A stretch of DNA of 34,936 bases from the NCBI GenBank assembly GCA_964565715.1, contig CAZMGG010000050.1, positions 1-34,936 of the forward strand, given 5' to 3'. The position numbers were made by a program, and so were the translations under genes. Below the pieces are notes generated by a model. That model saw only the letters and a list, made by a program, of their open reading frames with translations. It was not told the origin of the DNA and made no database searches. This DNA comes from CAZMGG01 sp964565715 (lineage in GTDB: Bacteria; Planctomycetota; UBA1135; UBA2386). This document shows, piece after piece, positions 23,851 through 34,306 of the stretch (position 1 is the stretch's first letter; each line of letters begins with the position of its first letter).

Positions 23851-24518
23851 CCGGCGACCCGCGGCCGCGCGGCGTCGGTCACCGGCCAGCCCGGCTGCGC
23901 CCGCAACGCCGCCACCAGGTCGGCGTGCTGGCGGGTCCGGGCCCAGGCGACCTCCGCCTCGGTGACGCCGACCAGCATCAGCAGGTCGACGTTGCCCGAC
24001 GGCAGGTCGAAGGCCGGGCCATCCCCTTCGCGCTCGACCACGACCCAGGAGAACGGACCGCCCGGGGTGCCGTCCAGCGACCCGCCGAGCGGCACCCGCT
24101 GGCCCGCGTCCAGCGGCTGGCCGGTCACCGCGCCGGTGGAGACCAGGAGCTGCCAGGCCATCAGGTTGTGCAGCACCTGCACCGCGGTGTCGGCCCGGTC
24201 GGGCAGGTGCAGGCACAGTTCGAAGCCGAGCCCCGACCAGCCGCTGGGATCCCGGCCCGTGGCGGTGAGGTTCCACGGATTGCTGAGCCCCGACGTGACA
24301 TAGGTCCAGTGCCGGCGGTCGCCGTGCGGCGGGCAGGCGAACACGCCGTGGTGGCGCCAGCCGTCGTGGGCCGGCGGCCGCTTCATCCGGGCGTAGGGCG
24401 TGTCGCCGGCCGGGAACACGCCCTGGCCGAGATCGCCGAACCGCTGCCGGTAGTGCCGGTCCTCGCGTTCGGTCCAGACGGCCTCGAACCAGGCCTGCAG
24501 CTCACGTTCGGCGCCCAT
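23847..24518 (-). CDS. SUFU (suppressor of fused)-domain protein
   Basis: A 223-residue protein that looks like a bacterial suppressor-of-fused domain: WTYVTSGLSNPWN, SGLGFELCLHLP, a helical VLHNLMAWQLL region and VDLLMLVGVTEAE. In bacteria this family is common as immunity proteins of polymorphic toxin systems but also occurs alone. No toxin-like gene is visible nearby. It lacks a signal peptide and should be cytoplasmic. Its stop overlaps the start of the cytochrome c gene by 4 bp, an unusual partner. The assignment is by motif recall and the biological role is open. Confidence 0.75.
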   Translation of the reverse strand: MGAERELQAWFEAVWTEREDRHYRQRFGDLGQGVFPAGDTPYARMKRPPAHDGWRHHGVFACPPHGDRRHWTYVTSGLSNPWNLTATGRDPSGWSGLGFELCLHLPDRADTAVQVLHNLMAWQLLVSTGAVTGQPLDAGQRVPLGGSLDGTPGGPFSWVVVEREGDGPAFDLPSGNVDLLMLVGVTEAEVAWARTRQHADLVAALRAQPGWPVTDAARPRVAG

Positions 24519-24554
24519 GGGGGCGGGAGAGGGTAGCGGCCGAGGCGGTCCGAT

Positions 24555-24596
24555 GCCCGCCCGCGCCGCGATCTCCGTCGTCCGGGCGCGGCGGGC
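24555..24596 (-). terminator. GC-rich hairpin abutting the Kelch gene stop
   Basis: Arms GCCCGCCCGCGCC and GGCGCGGCGGGC pair with a single bulged C; the stem begins directly after the TAG stop. There is no T-tract. It is probably a transcript 3'-end structure separating the Kelch gene from the SUFU-cytochrome operon. Confidence 0.4.
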
Positions 24597-25985
24597 CTAG
24601 TTGCCGATCACCGCGCGGCCGGCGTTCGACACCACCGCGCCGGCGGGGTTGCCCACCGCCGGGTCGATCGAGATGGCCTGGTTGAAGAACACCATGCCCA
24701 GCAGGTTGGTGTTGTTGGGCAGCGGCAGGTTCCAGGTGCAGGCCCCGCCGGCGCCGAACACGATCACGCCGACGTCGACGCTGACGTAGCCGGTGCAGTT
24801 GGTCAGCCCGAACGGACCCAGCCCGACCGGCAGCGGCAGGCCGTTCCAGTTGCTGTCGGACAGACCGACCGCCATGTAGATCAACGACAGCGCCGCCGGC
24901 AGGTTGGTGACCCGCACCTGCAGCGTCTGGTTGATGCGCGGCGACGAGCCCGCCACCGGCGCCAGGGCCGGCACGCCGGCGCTGCCGGCGCAGCCCGTGC
25001 CGAACGTGGTGTAGGCCGCCGGCGAGCCCGAGCCGTATTCCCAGGTCTGATCGGTGTTGAGCACCACGGCATCGAGGCCGCCGAACAGCACGTGCCGGCC
25101 GCGGGCCGCATCGAAGACCTGGGCGTGGCTGTCGTGGCCGCCCGGATTGGCGGCGGTGGTCACCAGGTTCCAGTTGGTGCCGTTCCACTCCCAGGTGTCG
25201 CTGAAGTTGTTGAGCGCGCCGAGGTCGGTGCCGCCGAACAGCATCAGGCGGCCGCGGCCGGGATCCTGGGTCATGGCCAGGAAGGTGCGCGCACTCGGCG
25301 CCTGGGCCGGCGTGCGCTGGGTCCAGGCGGTGCCGTTCCACACCCAGGTGTCGCCGAGCGGCGTGCCGAAGGTGTCCCAGCCGCCGAACACCACGGTCTC
25401 GTTGCGCACCGCATCGAACGCCTGGGCGTGGCTGTCGCGGGCGGGCGGCGAGGCGGCCGGCGACCGCATCGTCCAGGCGGTGCCGTTGAACTCCCAGGTG
25501 TCGTTCATCGCGTTGGTCAGGTCGAAGCCGCCGAACAACACGGTGCGGCCTCGGGCCGTGTCGAAGCTGAGCCGGCCGCCGAGGCGGGCCGACGGGCCGG
25601 CGCCGGTGACCTGGCTCCAGTTGCTGCCGTTCCAGGTCCAGGTGTCGCCGAGCGGTGTGGCGGCGGTGTCCCAGCCGCCGAACATGACCACGACGTTGCG
25701 CACGCTGTCGAAGCACATGCCCTGGTAGTCGCGGGCCGGCGGCAGGGTGGTCGGGGTGCGCTGGGTCCAGGCGGTGCCGTCGTAGGTCCAGGTGTCGCCG
25801 TGGGTGGTCGTGCCGAAGCCGCCGAACAGCACCGAGTGGCCCCGGGCGGCGTCGAAGGCGAGACCGGCGTTGCTGCGGGCCGACGGGCTGGTGGCGGGCG
25901 TGGTGTTGGTCCAGTTGGTGGTCTGGGCGGCGGCGCCGGCCACGGCCACGGCGGCGGCGAGGAGGATGCGGGTGGAGATGGTCAT
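24597..25985 (-). CDS. Secreted six-blade Kelch-repeat protein
   Basis: A 462-residue exported protein: signal peptide (LLAAAVAVAGAAAQ), six Kelch-type repeats of about 48 residues (residues about 30-325), then the C-terminal domain shared with other secreted proteins here (from TTFGTGCAGSAG). Each repeat has the pattern P-x-A-R...F-D-x-x-R-x-x-x-V-x-F-G-G...DTW-x-x-x-G-x-x-W, forming a beta-propeller blade. Odd and even blades differ consistently: even blades 2 and 4 share VRN, FGGWDT and TPLGDTW. Kelch propellers bind proteins or glycans; no enzyme motif is seen. The ATG is preceded by a candidate promoter and a leader of about 25 nt without a clear ribosome-binding site. A GC-rich hairpin follows the stop immediately. 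Confidence 0.87.
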   Translation of the reverse strand: MTISTRILLAAAVAVAGAAAQTTNWTNTTPATSPSARSNAGLAFDAARGHSVLFGGFGTTTHGDTWTYDGTAWTQRTPTTLPPARDYQGMCFDSVRNVVVMFGGWDTAATPLGDTWTWNGSNWSQVTGAGPSARLGGRLSFDTARGRTVLFGGFDLTNAMNDTWEFNGTAWTMRSPAASPPARDSHAQAFDAVRNETVVFGGWDTFGTPLGDTWVWNGTAWTQRTPAQAPSARTFLAMTQDPGRGRLMLFGGTDLGALNNFSDTWEWNGTNWNLVTTAANPGGHDSHAQVFDAARGRHVLFGGLDAVVLNTDQTWEYGSGSPAAYTTFGTGCAGSAGVPALAPVAGSSPRINQTLQVRVTNLPAALSLIYMAVGLSDSNWNGLPLPVGLGPFGLTNCTGYVSVDVGVIVFGAGGACTWNLPLPNNTNLLGMVFFNQAISIDPAVGNPAGAVVSNAGRAVIGN

Positions 25986-26016
25986 GGGTGCTTGCGAGCG
26001 ATCTGGGGGCCAGAGG

Positions 26017-26044
26017 AGGTTACCCCGGACCGATCCGGCGCCAA
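26017..26044 (-). promoter_or_regulatory. Candidate promoter and operator of the Kelch gene
   Basis: On the minus strand TTGGCG (26039-26044), a 16-nt spacer and TAACCT (26017-26022), about 30 nt before the Kelch start codon. A dyad CCGGA-CCGA-TCCGG (26025-26038) fills the spacer and could be a repressor site. Confidence 0.3.
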
Positions 26045-26118
26045 CTCGCCAAGGTCCCCATCGCAGCCGGGAATCGATCCCACCGCGGCAAACATGCGTC
26101 GGATCGAAACGAGACGAG

Positions 26119-28602
<2,484 letters not shown>

Positions 28603-28609
28603 GGGCGCG

Positions 28610-28615
28610 GTTGTA
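28610..28615 (-). promoter_or_regulatory. Candidate -10 element of lon
   Basis: TACAAC on the minus strand, 7 nt before the ATG (4 of 6 matches to TATAAT). Confidence 0.35.
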
Positions 28616-28642
28616 GGGCGGCGACCGGCCCGACGGAAGCCG

Positions 28643-28678
28643 GACCTGGGCGGAGGAGCGTGTTCCGCCGCCCAGGTC
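28643..28678 (-). terminator. Terminator-like hairpin after the secreted-protein gene
   Basis: An 11-bp perfect stem (GACCTGGGCGG and its complement) with a 14-nt loop, 18 nt past the stop of the 28697-30238 gene and before lon. No T-tract follows, so termination may be weak or Rho-assisted. Confidence 0.45.
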
Positions 28679-28696
28679 GCGTGGACCGACGCGTGC

Positions 28697-30238
28697 CTAC
28701 TGGGTCCCGGTCAGGAGCGCGACGCCGTTGCTGCTCTGGGCGCCCAGCGGATTGGCGCCGGCCACGAACACCACCGACTGGGCGTACAGGTTCATCCCCG
28801 AGAACTGCGCGCCGGTCGGCAGCGCCAGGGACGTGCTGCCCGAGGTCCCGCTCACCAGGAACACCTGGGTGGCGTCGAGGCCGACGTACTGGAAGCAACC
28901 GGGCATGCCATAGATCGAGGCGTCGATGCCCGGGTTGTGCTGGGTGAAGCTCAGGATGGTGGCGCCGAGCACCGATCCCGCCGGGATGTCGCTGGTGGTC
29001 AACACGACGGTGTTGCCCAGCACCGGGCGCGGCGCCGCGGCCAGGCGGATCGGCCGGATGTCCACGCCGCAGGCGAAGGTGGCGGGCAGGGCCGCCGACA
29101 GGTCGATCGAGCCCGGGTCCAGGGTGGAGCCAGCCGGGTGGAAGCCCGTCAGGTGGCCGTTCCCGGTCAGGCTCATCACCCCATAGACGATGTGGACGAT
29201 GCCCGAGCTGCGGTCGAACTGGTACTGGAAGGTGCTGGCGCTGCCGGTCACCCCGAAGTCGGGGATGTTCTCGTAGGTGATGTAGGAGATCGGGCCCACC
29301 TCCTCGAACTTGATGTAGCTGCCGCCGGACGGGTTGTAGTCGTGCAAGGAAGCCGCCCAGCACGTGTTGGCGAAGCCCATGAACGTGGCCCCCGACGGCG
29401 TGTAGCCCACCCCGTTGGAGCCGTTGGACACGTAGCCGTTGGAGCAGACGTTCAGCGCCGTCGTGGTGCCGTTCGGGATCGGCAGGGCGCTGCCCAGGGT
29501 CACCGTGGTCTCGGCGTCGTCGGCCAGCGTGAGCACCGTCGCCGTCGGGCTCGGCGGGACATAGGCGCTCACCAGCGGGATCACCGTGTAGCCGGTCCCG
29601 GTGTAGATCATCGAGAAGCCGCTGTTCGACAGGTCGAAGACCGTCGAGGTGGCGAAGTTCTCGTAGAACGTGCCGGTGGCGCGATAGCAGCCCTGGCCGT
29701 AGTCCTGCACGCTGGCGTAGCCCTGCGGCGCTGCGGTGTGCATGAAGACCCGGCCGATCGAGCCGGTGGTCGGGGCGAGGTAGGCGGCGGTGGTCCAGCC
29801 GGCGTCACCGACATCCCACTGCCAGCCGGTCCGCATCAGCGTGTGCGGCACGCCCTGGATCATCGACGCGAACGGCGCGCTGCTGCCGTAGGAGTTGTGG
29901 GCGGTGAAGTTGCCGGTCGTGGCCGGCGACCAGTTGCCGATGATGTCGACGACGTCGCCGGTGTTGATCAGCAGGTTCGGCGTGATCGACCCGCTGGCCA
30001 CGCCGACCGTGCGCAGCGCGGTGGTGCCGTTCACCCGGACCAGGAAGCTGCCGGTGTCGCCGGCCTGCATGGCCTCCGGCGGCAGCTGCAGCTGGCTGAT
30101 GATGAAGGTCGTCTGGGCGGTGAAGTTGAAGCCGCGGCTGAAGCCGTTGTAGACGGACGAGTGCGTGGGGATGGGGATCTGGGCGAAGGCAGAGCCGGCG
30201 ATGCAGAGCATCGCCGCGACGGATACGAAGAGGCGCAT
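28697..30238 (-). CDS. Secreted protein of unknown function with shared C-terminal domain
   Basis: A 513-residue exported protein with a clean signal peptide (MRLFVSVAAMLCIAGSAFAQ). I do not recognise the central part: it is beta-rich, with aromatic and Asn/Thr-rich strands, and includes a stretch (LNVCSNGYVSNGSNG...CWAASLHDYNPS...YITYENIPDFG) resembling nidogen-like or other surface beta domains with no catalytic motif. The last 110 residues (from RPVLGN) resemble the C-terminal domain of the Kelch, beta-helix and protease proteins, ending in the same Q...NPLG...SNG pattern. A GAGGAG ribosome-binding site lies 7 nt before the ATG, and a good sigma-70-like promoter lies about 70 bp upstream. 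Confidence 0.8.
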   Translation of the reverse strand: MRLFVSVAAMLCIAGSAFAQIPIPTHSSVYNGFSRGFNFTAQTTFIISQLQLPPEAMQAGDTGSFLVRVNGTTALRTVGVASGSITPNLLINTGDVVDIIGNWSPATTGNFTAHNSYGSSAPFASMIQGVPHTLMRTGWQWDVGDAGWTTAAYLAPTTGSIGRVFMHTAAPQGYASVQDYGQGCYRATGTFYENFATSTVFDLSNSGFSMIYTGTGYTVIPLVSAYVPPSPTATVLTLADDAETTVTLGSALPIPNGTTTALNVCSNGYVSNGSNGVGYTPSGATFMGFANTCWAASLHDYNPSGGSYIKFEEVGPISYITYENIPDFGVTGSASTFQYQFDRSSGIVHIVYGVMSLTGNGHLTGFHPAGSTLDPGSIDLSAALPATFACGVDIRPIRLAAAPRPVLGNTVVLTTSDIPAGSVLGATILSFTQHNPGIDASIYGMPGCFQYVGLDATQVFLVSGTSGSTSLALPTGAQFSGMNLYAQSVVFVAGANPLGAQSSNGVALLTGTQ

Positions 30239-30245
30239 GGGGAGA

Positions 30246-30251
30246 CTCCTC
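30246..30251 (-). promoter_or_regulatory. Ribosome-binding site of the 28697-30238 gene
   Basis: GAGGAG on the minus strand, 7 nt before the ATG. It is one of only a few clear Shine-Dalgarno sequences in the window, and it precedes a secreted-protein gene. Confidence 0.6.
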
Positions 30252-30306
30252 GGGCAGGGGACAGGGAGACGGTCGGCGACCGGTCAGCCGGATGACTGGC
30301 GAGGGA

Positions 30307-30334
30307 AACGTAGACTGCGCCCGGCGACCGTCAA
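30307..30334 (-). promoter_or_regulatory. Sigma-70-like promoter of the 28697-30238 gene
   Basis: On the minus strand TTGACG (30329-30334), a 16-nt spacer and TACGTT (30307-30312). It would give a leader of about 60 nt that includes the GAGGAG ribosome-binding site. This is the best -35/-10 pair seen in the window. Confidence 0.5.
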
Positions 30335-30423
30335 TGACTCCCGTTTTCGCCCCGGCGATCTCGGGAGCCGGGCGTTCCATGACAACGGCCTCGGCCCGGG
30401 TCCCGGCGCAGGTCCATTCTGAG

Positions 30424-31893
<1,470 letters not shown>

Positions 31894-31899
31894 GGGCGC

Positions 31900-31905
31900 G
31901 TTCTA
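31900..31905 (-). promoter_or_regulatory. Candidate -10 element of glpK
   Basis: TAGAAC on the minus strand, 6 nt before the ATG and downstream of the 31932-31965 hairpin, so it could restart transcription for glpK. Confidence 0.35.
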
Positions 31906-31931
31906 GCCGCGGGCCCGCCACCGGAAAAGGA

Positions 31932-31965
31932 GACGGGGCCGTCGTTGGTGGACGACGGCCCCGTC
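31932..31965 (-). terminator. Strong hairpin terminator between the repeats and glpK
   Basis: A perfect 14-bp stem (GACGGGGCCGTCGT and its complement) with a 6-nt loop. On the minus strand it is followed by TCCTTTTCC, a modest T-rich tail. It is placed to end transcripts that come from the sigma-54-controlled gene and run through the three repeats, 38 bp before the glpK start codon. Confidence 0.65.
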
Positions 31966-31991
31966 GGGCGAGAGGGGGGTGTGCAAGGTTC

Positions 31992-32098
31992 CGGGTGCGT
32001 GGCCCGCGCACACGCGCGTGTCCTCGCCCGTGCGCCGTTCCTTGCCTGCCCCATCTGATCGGAACGACGCCCGGGTCCGGGCCCAAGCCACGCACCCG
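31992..32098. repeat. Structured tandem element, copy 1
   Basis: A 107-bp unit closed by a perfect 12-bp inverted repeat (CGGGTGCGTGGC at 31992-32003 with its complement at 32087-32098). Inside are a CGCGC-ACAC-GCGCG hairpin (32005-32018) and the invariant core TTGCCTGCCCCATCTG (32042-32057). The closing arms differ from copies 2 and 3, but the differences are mirrored in both arms, so pairing is kept. It is the most diverged of the three copies. Confidence 0.8.
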
Positions 32099-32109
32099 AG
32101 AATAAGGTC

Positions 32110-32212
32110 CGGGTGTGTGATCGCCGCGCAACACACGCGGCAACGGCGCCTCACCGCCTTTGCCTGCCCCATCTGTCGAGACGGCTCGGAACCGGTTTGG
32201 ATCACACACCCG
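32110..32212. repeat. Structured tandem element, copy 2
   Basis: A 103-bp unit closed by a perfect 13-bp inverted repeat (CGGGTGTGTGATC at 32110-32122 with its complement at 32200-32212). The inner hairpin is GCCGCG-CAACACA-CGCGGC (32123-32141), followed by the invariant 16-nt core at 32160-32175 and a small CGAG-ACGG-CTCG hairpin at 32177-32188. It is separated from copy 1 by 11 nt and from copy 3 by 9 nt. Confidence 0.85.
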
Positions 32213-32221
32213 TAGAAGGGT

Positions 32222-32325
32222 CGGGTGTGTGATCGCCGCGCAACACACGCGACAACGGTCCTGGCCGTCTTTGCCTGCCCCATCTGTCGAGACGGCTTCG
32301 GAACCGGTTGGAGATCACACACCCG
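32222..32325. repeat. Structured tandem element, copy 3
   Basis: A 104-bp unit with the same 13-bp closing arms as copy 2 (32222-32234 and 32313-32325), the inner hairpin at 32235-32253 with one mismatch, and the invariant 16-nt core at 32271-32286. A further small hairpin (CGTGGC-GGCG-GCCACG, 32324-32339) abuts it. Together the three copies fill most of the 522-bp gap between glpK and the sigma-54-controlled gene. Confidence 0.85.
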
Positions 32326-32415
32326 TGGCGGCGGCCACGCTCGCGCGCGGACGACGCCGAAATCGGGTGAATCAGGAGTTGAGAGAGAACGGGAGCCCGG
32401 ACCGGCGGCGGCGCA

Positions 32416-34176
32416 CTAGTTCGAGCAGGAGAGCTGGATGCGCAGCAGCGGGGCGCCGTTGCGTCCTTGTTGCACATCGACGAAACCGACGTAACGGGAG
32501 GGAACACGGGACAGCTCGACCGCGGTGCCGCGCGCGGCGATCTCCTGCGCGGCACGGTCGAGCAGGGGTTGCGCGTCGAGGGCGAACACGCCGGCCACCG
32601 GCGACTTGTGCGCACCCAGCGCCTGCAGGATCGCCAGGGTGTCGGCGTCGCGGCGGGCCCGCGTGCGGGAGCCGCGCTGCAGTTCGTCGCGCAGCTCGCC
32701 CAGCACCGCCGGGTGGAAGGCGAACACCACCGCGTCGTCGATCACGCCCATCCGCGCCGGCGCGTCCTGGTCCAGCAGGCTCAGCTCGATCTGCTCCTCG
32801 CCGCGCCGACCGGGCGCACCCGGGATCACCTTGCCGCCGCCATGCTGGCGCACGCCGTCCACGGCATCGGCCAGCAGGTCCTGGGCCGCCTTGCGGTTCT
32901 TGGCGGCGAACGCGTAGGCCGAGGCAATCTCCAGCCGGCCCGGCCGGCCGTCCTCGCCGGGACCGGCCAGCAGCAGGAACTGCATCGAACCGCGTCGACC
33001 CAGCCGGCTGAGCACCTGCTGCTCGAAGTCCATGCCGTGGTGCCGGCAGCCGTCGGCGAGCTGCCCGCCCAGACCGCTGAGGATGCCGCCCATGCCGCGG
33101 GCGCCGAGCACGCCGGCGCTGCGCGCGAGGCCGGCCGGATCCACCGCCAGCACCAGGCCGCCGAGGCCGCCCGCCGGCAGCTCCGCCACCAGCGCCCGGG
33201 CCGGCTTCTGCTGCAGCAGGGTCAGCCAGCCGTCGAGTTCCTGCCGGGCGTCCGGCCGGGCCTCGGGCCGGGTTGCGGGCCGGGTCTCCGCCGGCGAGTC
33301 GGCGGCGAAATCGAGCAGCGCGGTGGCCGCCAGACCGGCGCCCCGCGGCTCGATCACCGCCAGCACCGCCTTGGCCGAGCCGAGGCCGGAGTGCTCCAGC
33401 AGGAAGCCGGGCATGCCGCCGAACGCGGCCTGCAGGCGGCGGCCCAGTCGCGGCCAGTCGCCGTAGAGCTGCACCGAGCCCGCCGGCGCCGGCAGGCGCG
33501 CCCGCAGTTCCTGGAAGCGCTCGTCCTGCGCCAGGGTGCGCCGGGCCGCGGCGCCGGTGTGGGCCGCGCCCAGCACCTCGCTCATCGCCAGGCCGTCGTT
33601 GGTGGCCAGCAGGTCGTCGCCGACCACCGCGACCTCGACGGCGAAGTCGGGACGGCCGGCGCGCTGCGCTTCGCCGTCGCGCAGCTGATAGGTGGCGACG
33701 CGCTCGGTGCCGTGCTGGAACGAACGGAACGAGACGGCCACTTCGCCGCCGGCCAGCACCTCGCGCAGGCGGGCGGCATCCGCTGCCGACAACCGGGCAC
33801 GCAGGATCAGCAGGGGCCGGTTGCCGCGGGCGGCACCGGCACCGCCCGGCAGCGGCGGGGCGATGCCCAGCAGGGCCAGTTCGATCTCACCGGTGGCGCG
33901 GGCCAGCAGGCCGCGCAGCAGACGGAAGCCGGCAGCGCCCTCGCCCGGCTCGTCCTGCATCTCCAGCAGGGCGCCGAGGCCCGGGTCGGCGATCATCCGG
34001 TGCAGCACCGACTCGCTGCCGTCGGCGGCCTGCGCCACCGACAGGTAGAGCATCGGCGCCTCGAGCCGTTCGCTGAGCTGCGGGGCCTGCTGTGGCGCCT
34101 GGGCCTGGGCGGGGGCGAGCGTGCCCAGGCAGGCACTTGCCACGGCGGCGCGCAGGGCTCGGGCGAACGGTCGCAC
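32416..34176 (-). CDS. Secreted protein of unknown function behind a sigma-54 promoter (DUF3352-like)
   Basis: A 586-residue protein with an N-terminal signal peptide (AVASACLGTLAPAQAQA). The body alternates LLEMQDE..., LLRGLLARATGEIELALLG, FRSFQHGTERVATYQLRDG and VGDDLLATNDG-like stretches, reminiscent of large secreted DUF3352-type proteins of planctomycetes, but I am not certain of the family. An Arg-Pro-rich linker of four 4-residue units (TRPATRPEARPDARQE) sits in the middle. No catalytic motif is seen. The GTG start is one base downstream of the start point predicted from the -24/-12 promoter, implying a leaderless message. The gene lies directly downstream of a sigma-54 activator gene and is followed by the three structured repeats. 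Confidence 0.75.
   Translation of the reverse strand: MRPFARALRAAVASACLGTLAPAQAQAPQQAPQLSERLEAPMLYLSVAQAADGSESVLHRMIADPGLGALLEMQDEPGEGAAGFRLLRGLLARATGEIELALLGIAPPLPGGAGAARGNRPLLILRARLSAADAARLREVLAGGEVAVSFRSFQHGTERVATYQLRDGEAQRAGRPDFAVEVAVVGDDLLATNDGLAMSEVLGAAHTGAAARRTLAQDERFQELRARLPAPAGSVQLYGDWPRLGRRLQAAFGGMPGFLLEHSGLGSAKAVLAVIEPRGAGLAATALLDFAADSPAETRPATRPEARPDARQELDGWLTLLQQKPARALVAELPAGGLGGLVLAVDPAGLARSAGVLGARGMGGILSGLGGQLADGCRHHGMDFEQQVLSRLGRRGSMQFLLLAGPGEDGRPGRLEIASAYAFAAKNRKAAQDLLADAVDGVRQHGGGKVIPGAPGRRGEEQIELSLLDQDAPARMGVIDDAVVFAFHPAVLGELRDELQRGSRTRARRDADTLAILQALGAHKSPVAGVFALDAQPLLDRAAQEIAARGTAVELSRVPSRYVGFVDVQQGRNGAPLLRIQLSCSN
33246..33293. repeat. 12-bp coding tandem repeat (Arg-Pro linker)
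   Basis: Four imperfect 12-nt units starting GGGCGTCCGGCC, GGGCCTCGGGCC and GGGTTGCGGGCC. They encode four 4-residue units of the TRPA/TRPE type in the secreted protein of the sigma-54 unit, probably a flexible linker. Confidence 0.6.
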
Positions 34177-34188
34177 GCGCGCCGGAAG

Positions 34189-34203
34189 GCAAGGGGTGTG
34201 CCA
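34189..34203 (-). promoter_or_regulatory. Sigma-54 (-24/-12) promoter
   Basis: On the minus strand the sequence TGGCAC-ACCCC-TTGC matches the sigma-54 consensus, with the invariant GG and GC separated by exactly 10 nt. The start point predicted 12 nt past the -12 C is about 34177, directly before the GTG of the secreted-protein gene at 34176. A sigma-54 activator gene lies immediately upstream, which strongly supports function. Confidence 0.75.
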
Positions 34204-34231
34204 GAACGGGATGTTTCCCTAACTACTTATG

Positions 34232-34245
34232 AGAAAGTGCTTTCT
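34232..34245. promoter_or_regulatory. Second dyad in AT-rich promoter region
   Basis: AGAAAG-TG-CTTTCT, a perfect 6-bp inverted repeat about 55-70 bp upstream of the predicted sigma-54 start point, inside the most AT-rich stretch nearby (about 34211-34245). It could be a second activator or bending-protein site; the role is inferred from position only. Confidence 0.35.
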
Positions 34246-34287
34246 GACAGTCGTCCGGCGACCACCGCCTGGGCAGCCCCAGCTCAC

Positions 34288-34306
34288 CTGTGCAGGAACT
34301 GCACAG
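34288..34306. promoter_or_regulatory. Perfect dyad, likely enhancer site for the sigma-54 activator
   Basis: CTGTGCAG-GAA-CTGCACAG is a perfect 8-bp inverted repeat with a 3-nt spacer. It begins right after the activator stop codon and is centred about 120 bp upstream of the predicted sigma-54 start point, the usual distance for an enhancer-binding protein. A second dyad, AGAAAG-TG-CTTTCT, lies at 34232-34245 in an AT-rich patch between the two. Confidence 0.6.

Noticed and set aside
30351..30372. CCCGGC/GCCGGG hairpin after glpK
   Set aside because: Short stem, no T-tract on the minus strand, and the run of T lies on the wrong side; not convincing as a terminator.
31979..32215. Plus-strand short open frame with a CPIC motif suggesting a small zinc-finger protein
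   Set aside because: It is formed by the repeat itself, has no ribosome-binding site, and the neighbouring copy reads a different flanking peptide.
31903..32322. Minus-strand open frame through the three repeats with repeated peptides (PSRQMGQAK)
   Set aside because: The 16-nt cores are 111 and 118 bp apart, so copy 1 is in a different frame from copies 2 and 3 and the peptide is not preserved. Mirrored changes in the closing arms fit base pairing better than coding.
31992..32325. CRISPR-like array
   Set aside because: The units are over 100 bp with 9-11 bp spacers and internal inverted repeats; there is no short direct repeat with unique spacers and no cas gene.
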